32,044 bases of DNA, taken from contig NZ_JAGSOG010000084.1 in NCBI RefSeq assembly GCF_018139695.1, forward strand, positions 1 to 32,044, given 5' to 3'. This document shows, piece by piece, positions 8,027-16,489 of the stretch (the stretch's first letter is position 1; each line of letters opens with the position of its first letter). The notes beneath the pieces were generated by a model. It had not been told where the DNA came from. It worked only from the letters and a program-made list of their open reading frames with translations, and searched no databases. The translations under genes were made by a program, and so were the position numbers. This DNA comes from Actinospica durhamensis (GTDB lineage Bacteria > Actinomycetota > Actinomycetes > Streptomycetales > Catenulisporaceae).

Positions 8027-8735
8027 TTATTCGTGCAGTATCCTGCCGAGTCGCTCGCGTCTTCGGACCTGCAGATCGATGACCTGGGCGCGGTCGTTGA
8101 TCGGTTCGGGTTCCGCCCGCAGCGGCGCGCCTCGTTTGGGGGCCCGGTGCGGCCGGTCGAGGTCGTAGTAGATTTCGAACTGGTACAGCGCCTTGAGGCG
8201 GTGTGCCCAGCTGCGGACTAGCATCCGGTCGAGCAGTTCGCGTCGGCAGGTGCCGATCCAGCGTTCCATGATCGCGTTCATGTGCGCCATGCGCACACCG
8301 GACAGCACCACCGTGATGCCGGCCTGCCGCACGATCTCGGCGAAGAACGGCGGGTAGCGCGCGTCGCGGTCGCGGATCAACTATCGGACGGCGGCTTCGA
8401 CGTCTTCCAGGTCCAGAATCAGACTCTTGGCGGACTGCGCCATCCATGCGGCGGTCGGATGGGCGGTGGAGCCCAGGATGCGGATGCGGCGGGTGGCATG
8501 CTCGATCAGGGACGGGCCGGAGATCTTCTGTTCGGCCAGCGTGACGGTCTCGAAGAAGCCGCAGGCCACGATCACTTCGGCCTGGCTGTGCAGGAACCGC
8601 GCCCAGGTTGTCGACTGCCGCCGCGGCGCCGGGTCGATGCCGGCCTGCTTGAGGATCTCCCAGGCGGTCGAGGGCGCCACGACGATGCCGAGCAGCGCGG
8701 TACCCCCAGCCACTGTCCACCAGCCGGATCTGGAG
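8027..8735 (-). pseudogene. Dead integrase-core (IS481/IS3-like) transposase
   Basis: The catalytic half of an rve-domain transposase: WGYR, then APSTAWEILKQAGIDPAP, FLHSQAEVIVACGFFETVTL, LIRDRDARYPPFF, MNAIMERWIGTCRREL and YDLDRPHRAPKRGAPL, ending at TAA 8027-8029. Three defects are visible. WGYR and the APSTAW block are in different frames (about 8700-8720); the first catalytic Asp (ACDFFET in the family) is Gly; and an in-frame TAG at 8381-8383 replaces the residue before LIRDRD. The N-terminal helix-turn-helix part is missing. It is a relic whose 5' end was destroyed by the later insertions to its right. Confidence 0.8.
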
Positions 8736-8824
8736 CACAGCACGGTTACGTCCGGGGACGTGGTCAACGCCGCTGCGTTAGCGCTGATGGGTAGTTGTCC
8801 AGTCGGTTCCCGGCCTTGCAAGCA

Positions 8825-8884
8825 GCAACGGAACTCCGGTAAATCAGCTTTCGACCAAGAAGGCTGATCAAGGAGTTCCGTTGC
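8825..8884 (+). promoter_or_regulatory. Hairpin masking the IS4 transposase start
   Basis: GCAACGGAACTCC (8825-8837) is perfectly complementary to GGAGTTCCGTTGC (8872-8884), with an inner ATCAGC/GCTGAT stem (8843-8848 and 8863-8868). The right arm contains the ribosome-binding GGAG and the TTG start at 8881. Transcripts entering from outside the element would fold and hide the start; those beginning inside the loop would not. Confidence 0.7.
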
Positions 8885-10269
8885 AGGACAAGTGTGTCAT
8901 CACGCGGGTGGTGGCGGTAGCCGCGGGGGCGTTCGCTCCCGGCCAGCTCGGCGAGCTGACGCAGATCGTCGATTTCGCCCTGGTGGACGCGGTGATCGCG
9001 CAGGCCGGCGTGCTGCAGCGGCGGGTGCGGCTGCTACCGGCGCGGGTCGTGGTGTACTTCGTGCTCGCGCTGGCGCTGTTTGAGGACTGCGGCTGCCGGG
9101 CGGTGTGGGGCAAGCTGACCTGCTCGCTGGGCGGGCTGGCTGCGACGTGCCCACATTCCTCCTGCTTCGCCCGTGCCCGGCGTCGGCTGGGTGCCGAGCC
9201 GCTCAAGGGCGCTGTTCGACGCGGTCTCCGGTCCCGTGGCCCGGCGCGAGATGCCGGGAGCGCGTTGGCGGGGGCTGCGCACGGTGGCGATCGACGGCAC
9301 CGGAGTGCAGGTGGCCGACCGCGAGGCGGTTACCGCACGTTACGCCGAGCGCGGGAGCGCCCGCGCGACCGGATATCCGCTGCTGCGCCTGGTTCTGCTG
9401 GTGGAGACCGGCACGCGTGCGGTGATCGGCGCGGTGTTCGGCCCCGAGTGTGAAGGGGAGCAGGTGTACGCGGCGCGGCTGCTTGACCGGCTGGGCGCGG
9501 GGATGCTGCTGCTGATGGACGCGGCGTTCGACGGCTGGCAGTTGCTGCGCGACGTGCAGGCCACGCAGGCGCACTATCTGGTGCGCTCGGGCGCCAGGCG
9601 CTGCCCGACGATCCAGAGCCGGCTGCCGGACCGCTCGTACCTGGCCCGGCTCGGCGGCGGCAGGCTCGCGGTGCGCGTCATCGAGGCCTGGGTGACCGTC
9701 ACGCTGCAGGACGGGAGCGTGCGCCGGGAGCAGTGGCGCCTGATCACGATCTGCTCGACCACCGGCGCTACCCGGCCGGGGACCTGCTGGCGCTGTACCA
9801 CGAGCGGTGGCAGGCCGAGACGGCGTACGCGAACTTGAAGACGAGGTTGATCGACGGGCGGGTGCTGCGCTCGGGCCGGCCGCAGGAGGTCGAGCAGGAG
9901 CTGTGGGGCGTGCTGACGGTGTACCAGGCGTTGATCCGGCTCGCCGCGGATGCCGCGGCGAGTCGGCCGGGGCTGGATATGGACCGGTTCAGCTTCACCG
10001 TCCTGCTCGGCACGGCCCGCGACCAGGTCGTCCTGGCCCACGGGGTGTTCCCGGACGAACCGGTCGCACTGGTCGGCGCTATCGGCCGGGCGCTGCTGGC
10101 GAACCTGCTGCCGGTCCGAGCACGCAGGCGGATGAAGGCCAGGAGCCTGAAGACCACGACCAAGTACGCCTCGAACTTCGGGAAACATCCCGCCACCTGC
10201 CAGAACTACACCTTCCACGCCGAGATAGCGATTATGGAGGAGGGGGTTGCCACACGGCCACGAAGCTAA
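8881..10269 (+). pseudogene. IS4-family transposase with two frameshifts
   Basis: DDE transposase of the IS4 family with the N-terminal domain VITRVVAVAAGAFAPGQLGEL and CGCRAVWGKLTC typical of Streptomyces members. The catalytic residues are present: D in AIDGTGVQV (codon 9293-9295), D in LLMDAAFDGW (9518-9520) and E in YHERWQAETAYANLK (9817-9819). The reading frame breaks at about 9206-9209 (LGAEPLK to ALFDAVSGPV, apparently one extra G) and at about 9745-9751 (EQWRLIT to LLDHRRYPAGDLLALYH). The TTG start has AAGGAG upstream but lies in a hairpin. The last codons overlap the right inverted repeat. Programmed frameshifting is not usual for this family, so inactivation is the simpler view. Confidence 0.85.
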
Positions 10270-10369
10270 ACGCAGCGGCGTTGGGGACGTGGTGTAGGGC
10301 TGATCTTCCCGATGGAGTGATGCTGCCTCGTATGGCGGGCGTGGTGCCCGAATGCGAGGCGGCCACTGG

Positions 10370-10411
10370 CTGATCCTTCGAGAACGACCAAGAACTCGAA
10401 GACAGGATCAG
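10370..10411 (+). promoter_or_regulatory. Hairpin ahead of the IS256-type transposase
   Basis: CTGATCC plus TTCGAG (10370-10382) pairs with CTCGAA (10395-10400) and, after a 4-nt bulge, GGATCAG (10405-10411). The right arm covers the AGGA ribosome site of the ATG at 10416, resembling the read-through block in the neighbouring IS4 element. Confidence 0.5.
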
Positions 10412-10415
10412 ATCG

Positions 10416-10619
10416 ATGACCGCTGTAGACAGTCTGCCGTTCGCCGCCGCGTTGAAGGAGAACCTCGCGTCGGCGAGTCCCGACTTGCTCCGGGCGATGG
10501 TCGCCCTCTTCGCCCAGCAGCTGATGGGCGCCGAGGCCGACGCGCTGTGCGGCGCCGAGTACGGCCAGGTCAGCGCCGGGCGGGTGAACTCACGCAACTG
10601 TAAGTTGCAGGGGTGTTGA
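10416..10619 (+). pseudogene. IS256-family transposase, N-terminal fragment
   Basis: Starts MTAVDSLPFAAALKENLASA and continues LLRAMVALFAQQLMGAEADALCGAEYGQVSAGRVNSRN, the conserved N-terminus of actinobacterial IS256 (mutator) transposases of about 400-420 residues. Similarity ends abruptly after VNSRN at about 10600, where GYRPREWDTR would be expected; seven unrelated codons and a stop follow. Only about 60 residues remain and no catalytic residue is present. The break joins it to unrelated toxin and ISL3 remnants. Confidence 0.8.
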
Positions 10620-10715
10620 TCTGCCCGGCAGGCTGACCCGTCCCGCAACTAGCCTGGTTGAGGCTGCTCCCCAGACCGCGGTGCACTTCGGTGTGGCGAG
10701 CAATCGTGTTTGTAA

Positions 10716-10877
10716 TCAGCGGGGCTGGTCGGCCCGGCCAACGAGGATGCTCCGCACGAGCGGCGGTTCGTCGGTGACCGCGTACAGGACGCGGAAGTAG
10801 CCGAGCAGCAGGCGCCTGTGGGTTCCGGAGCCGCCGAGCTGTGTCGATCCGGTCGGGCGTGGGTCGCGATCGATCCG
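10716..10877 (-). pseudogene. RelE/ParE-type toxin, C-terminal remnant
   Basis: The minus strand reads DRDPRPTGSTQLGGSGTHRR, then LLLGYFRVLYAVTDEPPLVRSILVGRADQPR and a stop. This follows the RelE/ParE pattern (DPRPxGxxxLxG...RVGDYRVLYxVDD...VxxVGHRxxxYR), the last two thirds of an mRNA-interferase-type toxin of about 85-95 residues. The preceding residues do not match the family and overlap an ISL3-like remnant on the other strand, so the 5' end was lost. No antitoxin gene is seen beside it. The critical GDYRVLY loop is altered to GYFRVLY, another sign of decay. Confidence 0.6.
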
Positions 10878-10978
10878 TGCAGCATCTTCAAGGCCGCCAT
10901 CTGCACGTCCCGTCGAACGCGGTGATCGTCGCCGACCGGTTCCACGTCGCGCAAGGTGCCGTCGCATACCGCCATTGA
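10860..10978 (+). pseudogene. ISL3-family transposase remnant
   Basis: On the plus strand, VVAIDPCSIFKAAI and, after a frameshift near 10910, VPSNAVIVADRFHVAQGAVAYRH then TGA. This matches the short block around the second catalytic Asp of ISL3 transposases (family pattern: VxxDMxxxYxxAxxxxxPNAxxVxDxFHVxx). About 40 codons remain of about 400. Confidence 0.55.
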
Positions 10979-11035
10979 GCTGACTTCCGCGCGCGTCGCG
11001 CAATCTCCGTTCGGGAGCATTGGCACCATGACTCC

Positions 11036-12670
11036 ATGAGCACCGGGGCAGGGCATTCGGCCTCCGCGCGGCTCGTCTTGACGACGCTGGCGGCCGGGCA
11101 GTTCCTCATGGCGCTCGACAGTTCCGTGATGAACGTCTCGATCGCGACGGTCGCGCGGGACGTGGGGACCACGGTGACCGGGGTCCAGGGGGCGATCACG
11201 GCGTATACGCTGGTGATGGCGATGTTCATGGTCCCCGGCGGCAAGCTCGGCGCGCTCTTCGGCCGCAAGCGCGCCTTCACGGCCGGCTGCGTCATCTATG
11301 GCGCAGGCTCGTTCACGACCGCTCTCGCGCCGAGCCTGCCGGTGCTGCTGCTCGGCTGGTCCTTCCTCGAGGGGATCGGGGCGGCGCTGATCATGCCCGC
11401 GATCGTGGCGCTCGTCGCGGTGAACTTCGCCGTCGAACGCCGACCGGCCGCCTACGGACTCGTCGCGGCCGCCGGAGCCGTGGCCATCGCCGTCGGCCCG
11501 CTCGTCGGCGGTATCGCCACGACCTACTTCTCCTGGCGCTGGGTGTTCGCCGGCGAGGTCGTCGTGGTGCTCGCCATCCTCCTGCTCGCCCGCCGCGTCA
11601 CCGACGCAAGGAGCGAGGAGCGCCAGCGCATCGACCTGGTCGGCGCCGCGCTCTGCGCCCTGGGACTCGGGACCTTCGTGTTCGGCGTCCTGCGCTCGAG
11701 CGAGTGGGGCTGGTTCCTGCCGAAGACCGGCGCACCGTCCCTTCTCGGAATCTCACCGACCGTGTGGCTCATGCTGGCCGGCCTGTTCCTGATGTGGCTC
11801 TTCTATGCCTGGGAGACGCGCGTGGTAGCGCGCCGCGGGTCGCCGCTGGTGGACCCGGCCCTTCTCCACAACCGCCAGCTGACTGGCGGCCTGACGATGT
11901 TCTTCTTCCAGTATCTCGTGCAGATGGGCGTGTTCTTCCTCGTCCCGCTCTACCTCTCGATCGCCCTGGGCCTGTCCGCGCTCGCCACCGGAGTGCGCAT
12001 CCTGCCGCTCTCCCTCACCCTGCTGGGCGCCGCGGTCCTGATCCCGCGCCTGCTCCCGGACGTCTCGCCGCGCCGGGTAGTGCGGTGGGGAATCCTCGCG
12101 CTCCTCGCCGGGGCCGTGGCCCTGGCGGCGGCACTCGACGCCGACGCGGGCCCGGAGATCGTCACGCTCCCGCTCCTGCTGATCGGGCTCGGCATGGGCG
12201 CGCTCGCGTCCCAGCTCGGCGCGGTCACGGTCTCCGCGGTACCCGACGAGCAGAGCGCCGAGATCGGTGGCGTGCAGAACGCCGTCACCAACCTCGGTGC
12301 CTCGATCGGCACGGCCCTGGCCGGATCGATCCTGATCGCGGTACTGACCTCCTCGTTCCTGAGCGGCATCGAGCACAACCCCGCGGTGCCGGCGGAGGTC
12401 AAGAACAAGGCGAGCACCAACCTCGAGGCAGGAGTGCCGTTCCTCTCCGACGCCCAACTCACCACAGCCCTCGACCAGGCCGCGGCGAGCCCGGAGGTGA
12501 AGCAGGCCGCGCTCGACGCGAACTCTGCAGCCCGCCTCGACGGTCTACGCGCCGCACTCGCCATCCTCGCCCTCGCCTCACTGATCGCGCTCTTCTTCAC
12601 TTCCCGGATCCCGACCACCCAGCCAGGCGAGAGGAAACCGGACACCGACGGAGGGACAGCCGGCCGATGA
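11036..12670 (+). CDS. DHA2-type (14-TM) MFS multidrug exporter
   Basis: Proton-driven efflux pump of the major facilitator superfamily, DHA2/EmrB-QacA group, 544 residues and about 14 hydrophobic segments in the inner membrane. TM1 carries LMALDSSVMNVSIATVARD (the DHA2 motif with Asp), followed by motif A GKLGALFGRKR after TM2 and a motif-C-like AGAVAIAVGPLVGG in TM5. A soluble loop EHNPAVPAEVKNKASTNLE lies before the last helix, as in this group. Drug resistance or export of a metabolite is the likely role; the substrate cannot be read. A GGGAG at about 11012 precedes a tiny three-codon frame (ATG 11028 to TGA) that overlaps this start as ATGA, suggesting re-initiation. No regulator gene is adjacent; the gene follows IS debris. 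Confidence 0.9.
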   Translation: MSTGAGHSASARLVLTTLAAGQFLMALDSSVMNVSIATVARDVGTTVTGVQGAITAYTLVMAMFMVPGGKLGALFGRKRAFTAGCVIYGAGSFTTALAPSLPVLLLGWSFLEGIGAALIMPAIVALVAVNFAVERRPAAYGLVAAAGAVAIAVGPLVGGIATTYFSWRWVFAGEVVVVLAILLLARRVTDARSEERQRIDLVGAALCALGLGTFVFGVLRSSEWGWFLPKTGAPSLLGISPTVWLMLAGLFLMWLFYAWETRVVARRGSPLVDPALLHNRQLTGGLTMFFFQYLVQMGVFFLVPLYLSIALGLSALATGVRILPLSLTLLGAAVLIPRLLPDVSPRRVVRWGILALLAGAVALAAALDADAGPEIVTLPLLLIGLGMGALASQLGAVTVSAVPDEQSAEIGGVQNAVTNLGASIGTALAGSILIAVLTSSFLSGIEHNPAVPAEVKNKASTNLEAGVPFLSDAQLTTALDQAAASPEVKQAALDANSAARLDGLRAALAILALASLIALFFTSRIPTTQPGERKPDTDGGTAGR

Positions 12671-12762
12671 CCAGAGAGCCGCAGTTCTTCGAGTGGCGGC
12701 TGTCGGGAGATCGTTCATACCGGCGCCTCAGCGGTCCCGACACGCCACGTTTGAAGCAATGA
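12667..12762 (+). CDS. Possible 31-residue peptide coupled to the exporter
   Basis: ATG overlaps the exporter stop as ATGA, and the frame MTREPQFFEWRLSGDRSYRR continues to a TGA. The overlap is typical of translational coupling, but no family is recognised and the peptide may be chance. Confidence 0.25.
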   Translation: MTREPQFFEWRLSGDRSYRRLSGPDTPRLKQ

Positions 12763-13042
12763 GCTCCTCCGACAGGTCAGCCACGACATTCTGTACGCGT
12801 TGAACGGTTGTAAGGGGAGCCGGGGCGCAGACCGCATGAAGCGGTCTTCGAGCCGATCTGCCCTGACCGCCGGGACCGATCCGCGCTTGTCGGAGCGGCA
12901 TCGGCCACGTGGCGCGAGGTGAGCCTGAACGGCTCCGTCGAGCCTCCGCGGTCGAACACCGCACCGGCGCGCGAACGGCCCTTCAGAACACCTACGCGGT
13001 CGGCGAAGTCGGCTCTGGCGGTCGCCGAATGAGGAGGTGGTG
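12763..13042. other. Intergenic region before the phosphatase
   Basis: About 280 bp with no recognisable gene on either strand. It should hold the phosphatase promoter, but no convincing -35/-10 pair was found. Confidence 0.4.
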
Positions 13043-14284
13043 ATGGCGCGGGACGAACAGCGGCCTGACAAGGCCATGGTGGACCGGTCCGAAGGGTTCG
13101 GTGAACGGCTGCTGGGAGTGCTGCTGGACCGGGCGCACGAGATGCCCCCGGCGCTGATCGCCCCGCTGGTCGCCGAAGAGGTGGCCAGGGTGGGCGGGCG
13201 CGACGTCTCGATTCTGCTGCAGGACTACGGCCAGCGGATGCTGGTGCCGCTGCCGGGCAGGCGGCTGACCGTCGGCGAGCCCGAACCGATCGGCGACTCC
13301 CCCGCCGGCACGGCCTTCCTGCAAACGACCGCTGTGGAGGTGCCGCAGGCCGACGGTGTCCGGCTGTATCTGCCGTTGCTCGACGGTAGCGACCAGGTGG
13401 GGGTGATGGCCCTGACGCTGGACACCGTCGATGACGATGACCGGCGGCTGTTGCGCCGCCTCGCCGGCTTGGTCGCCGACACGATCGTGACCAAACACAG
13501 CTACACAGACCGGTTCTTCCAGGCCCGGCGCCGCGAACCGATGAGCCTGGCCGCGGAGATCCAGTGGTCCCTGCTGCCCCCGCTGGCGATGTCCGTGCCC
13601 CAGGTCAAGGTCGCCGGAATCCTCGAGCCGGCGTACAAGGTCGCCGGCGACAGCTTCGACTACGCCCTCAACGACGACATCCTGCACCTGGCCATGATCG
13701 ACGCGATGGGCCACGGCCTGGACGCCGCCACGATGGCTACCGTCGCCATCGGCGCCTACCGGCACGCGAGACGCGCCGAGATCGGACTGGCCGAGATCTA
13801 CGCGTTCATGGACCGGGCCATCGCCGAGCAGTTCGGACCCGACCACTTCGTGACCGCGCAGATGATGGTCCTGGACATCGCCACCGGCCACCTGCAATGG
13901 GTCAACGCCGGCCATCCCGCGCCGCTGCTGATCCGCAACCACGCGGTGGTCCAGAAGCTGAAGAGCCCAACCACCCTACCGGTCGGCTTCGGTGGCGAAC
14001 AGCCCCTGATCAGCGAGCAGACCCTCCGACGCGGCGACCGGGTCCTGTGCTTCACCGACGGCCTGATCGAGGAGCACGATGCCGGCGAAGAGCAGTTCGG
14101 CGAGGAACAACTCATGAGCTGGGTCAACCACATCGAACGGGCGGAGAAGGGAGTGCGCGCGGTCGTGCGCGCCCTCTCCCACGCCCTGATGGACCAACGC
14201 GGCGGCACGACCAGCGACGACGCCACCCTCTTGATGATCGAGTGGCTCGGGGGCGCCGCCGACCACCTCGCCACCCTGGACTGA
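13043..14284 (+). CDS. SpoIIE/RsbU-type PP2C phosphatase with GAF-like sensor
   Basis: Predicted Mn/Mg-dependent serine phosphatase that would dephosphorylate an anti-sigma-factor antagonist and so release a stress sigma factor. The 413-residue protein has an N-terminal GAF-like region (about 20-155: ALIAPLVAEEVARVGGRDVSILLQDYG ... LYLPLLDGSDQVGVMALTLD) and a C-terminal SpoIIE domain from about 165. Metal-binding motifs are complete: AGDSFDY (201-207), IDAMGHGLDAA (219-229), NAGHPAPLL, CFTDGLIEEH and DDATLLMIE. ATG at 13043 is preferred over the in-frame GTGs because GAGGAGG ends six bases upstream. No anti-sigma, antagonist or sigma gene is adjacent, so its partners are encoded elsewhere. 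Confidence 0.9.
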   Translation: MARDEQRPDKAMVDRSEGFGERLLGVLLDRAHEMPPALIAPLVAEEVARVGGRDVSILLQDYGQRMLVPLPGRRLTVGEPEPIGDSPAGTAFLQTTAVEVPQADGVRLYLPLLDGSDQVGVMALTLDTVDDDDRRLLRRLAGLVADTIVTKHSYTDRFFQARRREPMSLAAEIQWSLLPPLAMSVPQVKVAGILEPAYKVAGDSFDYALNDDILHLAMIDAMGHGLDAATMATVAIGAYRHARRAEIGLAEIYAFMDRAIAEQFGPDHFVTAQMMVLDIATGHLQWVNAGHPAPLLIRNHAVVQKLKSPTTLPVGFGGEQPLISEQTLRRGDRVLCFTDGLIEEHDAGEEQFGEEQLMSWVNHIERAEKGVRAVVRALSHALMDQRGGTTSDDATLLMIEWLGGAADHLATLD

Positions 14285-14364
14285 GCCGAAGGCCGCACTC
14301 CGATCACGAAGCCCACGCTGCGGACACGCCGGCAACTCGCGGTGAAACCGGCAGGAGCAGCCCG

Positions 14365-15825
14365 TCAGACTCCGGACCGCGCGGTGATCCGGCCGTCGCG
14401 CTCGGCCTTTTCGAGCGCGGCATAGTCACGTTCGTTCTGGTCCGCGTAGGCCGCGGAGAACTCCGCGATCGCGTGGGCGAAGGTGGAGTCGTCGCCGAGG
14501 TAGGACGCGATGGCCACGCGGTCGCCCGAGCGGGCGTGTGCGCGGGCGAGCGTCCAACCGCACAACTGGCCGTACTGCGCCAGGCCGGACGGCAGCGCGC
14601 CCTCGATCTCGAACGAGCCCTTCCAGTCCGCGAGCTGGCGCACGTAGAAGTCGCGGGTCTTCCCGTCGATCCCCTGCACCGTCTCCCAGCCCAGCAGGAT
14701 GTCGCTGGCCGCCTGCATCAGGCGCTGCCCGTCCACCACCCGTTCGCCCTCGTTCCTGAAGCGCGGACCACCGAGCCCGCCGTACTCGGCCAACACCGAC
14801 CGCTGAGCCTCCTTGGCCTGGAGGAAGAGCGGATCGCCCTCGCCGTGCCCGCGCATCAGCAGGATCCAGCACCGGGTGCCCACGCTGCCCACGCCGACCA
14901 CTTTTCGTGCCATGTCCACGAACTCGAACGCCTGGGCCAGCGCGCGCCGGTCGGGCTGCAGCGTGTGCTGATAGCGTGCCAGCAGCCCGCGCAGCTGCAA
15001 TTCGAGCTGCTCAGCCGCCATCTCTGGCAGGAGCTCGGAGATCGGGACGATCAGCGGCGGATCGGCCGTGATGCGGCGCTCGCCGTCCACGATCGCGGTC
15101 AGCTTCTTGAAAGATCGGTACTGGTCGCGGGTGCGGGCCTTCGCCAGTGTCCGCTCGAGCTTCTTCTTGGCGGGCTTCGTCAACCGGGCCACGAGGTCAG
15201 CGGGAAGCCGGTCGGTGTCCGTGGAGGCGTACCAGAGGTCGAGCTCGTGCATGTCGGCGAACTGTCTCATCGCGCCCTGGTAGCGCCGCACGGTGGCGAG
15301 CTGGATCTTCCGGCGCTGCTTTCCGCTGAACCCGTTCTGCCGGGCGGCGACCTCCAGGCTGGCCGCCAGCCGCTTGACGTCCCACTCCCACGGGCCCGGA
15401 TGGGTCTCGTCGAAGTCGTTGACATCGAACACGAGGCGCCGCTCCGGCGAGGCGAACAGGCCGAAGTTCGCCAGGTGGGCGTCCCCGCAGAGCTGGACCG
15501 TCAGGCCCGAGGTGGGCGTCGCGGCCAGGTCCGCGGCCATGACGGCGGCGGCGCCGCGATAGAACGTGAACGGCGAGACGAGCATGCGCCCGTACCTGAT
15601 CGGCACGAGCTCCGGCACCCGGGTGGCCCCCTGCTGCTCCAGGATCTCGACCGGGTCCCGGCGCCCCTGCGCGGCGGAGAACAGAGCGTGCTGTTCGGGG
15701 GCGACCTCCTTTCGAACATCGGTTCCGTGCTGCGCACGCTCGCCAAGAGTCGGTGCTCGCTTCTTTGCCGGATCGAGCTCGCGGGTGGGCCTCGCGCCAC
15801 CCGAACGCCCCGCTTTACCAGCCAT
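14365..15825 (-). CDS. DUF2252 family protein
   Basis: 486-residue cytoplasmic protein of the DUF2252 family, which is widespread in actinobacteria and of unknown biochemical function. The fold is thought to be kinase-like because of motifs resembling aminoglycoside phosphotransferases: CGDAHLANFG (113-122), like the APH HGDLHxxN loop, and FDVNDFDE (133-140), like the metal-binding IDWxD. Other conserved blocks are RYGRMLVSPFTFYRG, WEWDVKRLAASL, VGVGSVGTRCW and GDRVAIASYLG. Length fits the family. The start MAGKAGRSGG is chosen because AGGAGG lies seven bases upstream; the lysine- and arginine-rich first 30 residues are common in homologues. It converges with the phosphatase gene and is divergent from the next gene. 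Confidence 0.88.
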   Translation of the reverse strand: MAGKAGRSGGARPTRELDPAKKRAPTLGERAQHGTDVRKEVAPEQHALFSAAQGRRDPVEILEQQGATRVPELVPIRYGRMLVSPFTFYRGAAAVMAADLAATPTSGLTVQLCGDAHLANFGLFASPERRLVFDVNDFDETHPGPWEWDVKRLAASLEVAARQNGFSGKQRRKIQLATVRRYQGAMRQFADMHELDLWYASTDTDRLPADLVARLTKPAKKKLERTLAKARTRDQYRSFKKLTAIVDGERRITADPPLIVPISELLPEMAAEQLELQLRGLLARYQHTLQPDRRALAQAFEFVDMARKVVGVGSVGTRCWILLMRGHGEGDPLFLQAKEAQRSVLAEYGGLGGPRFRNEGERVVDGQRLMQAASDILLGWETVQGIDGKTRDFYVRQLADWKGSFEIEGALPSGLAQYGQLCGWTLARAHARSGDRVAIASYLGDDSTFAHAIAEFSAAYADQNERDYAALEKAERDGRITARSGV

Positions 15826-16094
15826 GATGCGCCTCCTGGGTGCTGGTTTCGTGAGTAGCGGACCGGCCGCCGAACCGGACGGCACTCGCTTTGATCGCTC
15901 CTTCCATTACACGGCGGACAAGCGGCTACCGCCTGCTGCGGCATTCACCCGGACAGCTTGCTTTTCCGCGCGCCGAGGATCGAACGGCGCCTACGGTCGA
16001 AGGGCGCACGTCCGACCGCGCGGATCTGCTTGGGCTGCCCCGCAAGAATTCGGACGGTGTCGAAACCACACCCCACCTGGAGGATCGCGTGGCC

Positions 16095-16415
16095 ATGAAC
16101 TCCGACACCCCTGTCCTTGACACCCTCGCTGCCATGACGCTCGACTCGATCGAGCGCTGTGATCTGCCCCCGGACATGCTCATCCTCACCCGCATCGCCG
16201 CGCTCGCCGCCATGGACGCGCCCCCGGTGTCCTACCTCGCCCACATCGAACCCGGCCTCAAGGCCCAACTGACCGCGAACCAGCTGCAGGACGTCCTGGT
16301 CGCCATCGCCCCCATCGTGGGAACCGCCCGCGTCATGTCGGCCGCCGGCAACATCGCCCAGGCACTCGGCATCGCCATCGAGGTGACCGAGGCGGAAGCC
16401 GGCATGGGGGTCTGA
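16095..16415 (+). CDS. Carboxymuconolactone decarboxylase-like protein
   Basis: A 106-residue, mostly helical protein with the pattern DTPVLDTLAAMTLDSIERC, MLILTRIAALAAMDAPPVSYL and DVLVAIAPIVGTARVMSAAGNIAQALG. It belongs to the carboxymuconolactone decarboxylase/AhpD-like superfamily found alone in many Streptomyces. The CxxC of AhpD is absent, so peroxidase activity is unlikely; the role is unknown. GGAGG at 16079-16083 serves either GTG 16089 (5-base spacing) or this ATG (11 bases); homologues usually begin a few residues before DTPVLD, so either is acceptable. The gene is single and ends in a strong terminator. Confidence 0.8.
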   Translation: MNSDTPVLDTLAAMTLDSIERCDLPPDMLILTRIAALAAMDAPPVSYLAHIEPGLKAQLTANQLQDVLVAIAPIVGTARVMSAAGNIAQALGIAIEVTEAEAGMGV

Positions 16416-16423
16416 CCACCTCG

Positions 16424-16463
16424 CCCGCCCCTGGCCGCGATCGGCGCCCAGGGGCGGGTTTTT
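16424..16463 (+). terminator. Rho-independent terminator
   Basis: CCCGCCCCTGG (16424-16434) pairs perfectly with CCAGGGGCGGG (16448-16458), followed directly by TTTTT (16459-16463). It is placed just after the carboxymuconolactone decarboxylase-like gene and before the convergent oxidase gene. Confidence 0.92.
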
Positions 16464-16489
16464 CGAGCGGGTGTCTTCGAGCGAGTGGT

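Larger units (their letters stand above)
8755..10293 (+). mobile_element. IS4-family insertion sequence with 10-bp target duplication
   Basis: Terminal inverted repeats are visible: left CAACGCCGCTGCGTTAGC (8765-8782) and right GCTAAACGCAGCGGCGTTG (10265-10283), complementary apart from one extra base. Immediately outside, GGGACGTGGT is directly repeated at 8755-8764 and 10284-10293, a target-site duplication of the length expected for IS4-family elements (9-12 bp). The element proper is 8765-10283, about 1.5 kb, and carries one DDE transposase gene, now frameshifted. Intact ends and an exact duplication indicate a single insertion without later rearrangement. Confidence 0.88.

Noticed and set aside
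13564-15858. 764-codon open frame across the phosphatase and DUF2252 genes
   Set aside because: It runs out of frame through one well-supported gene and antisense to another.
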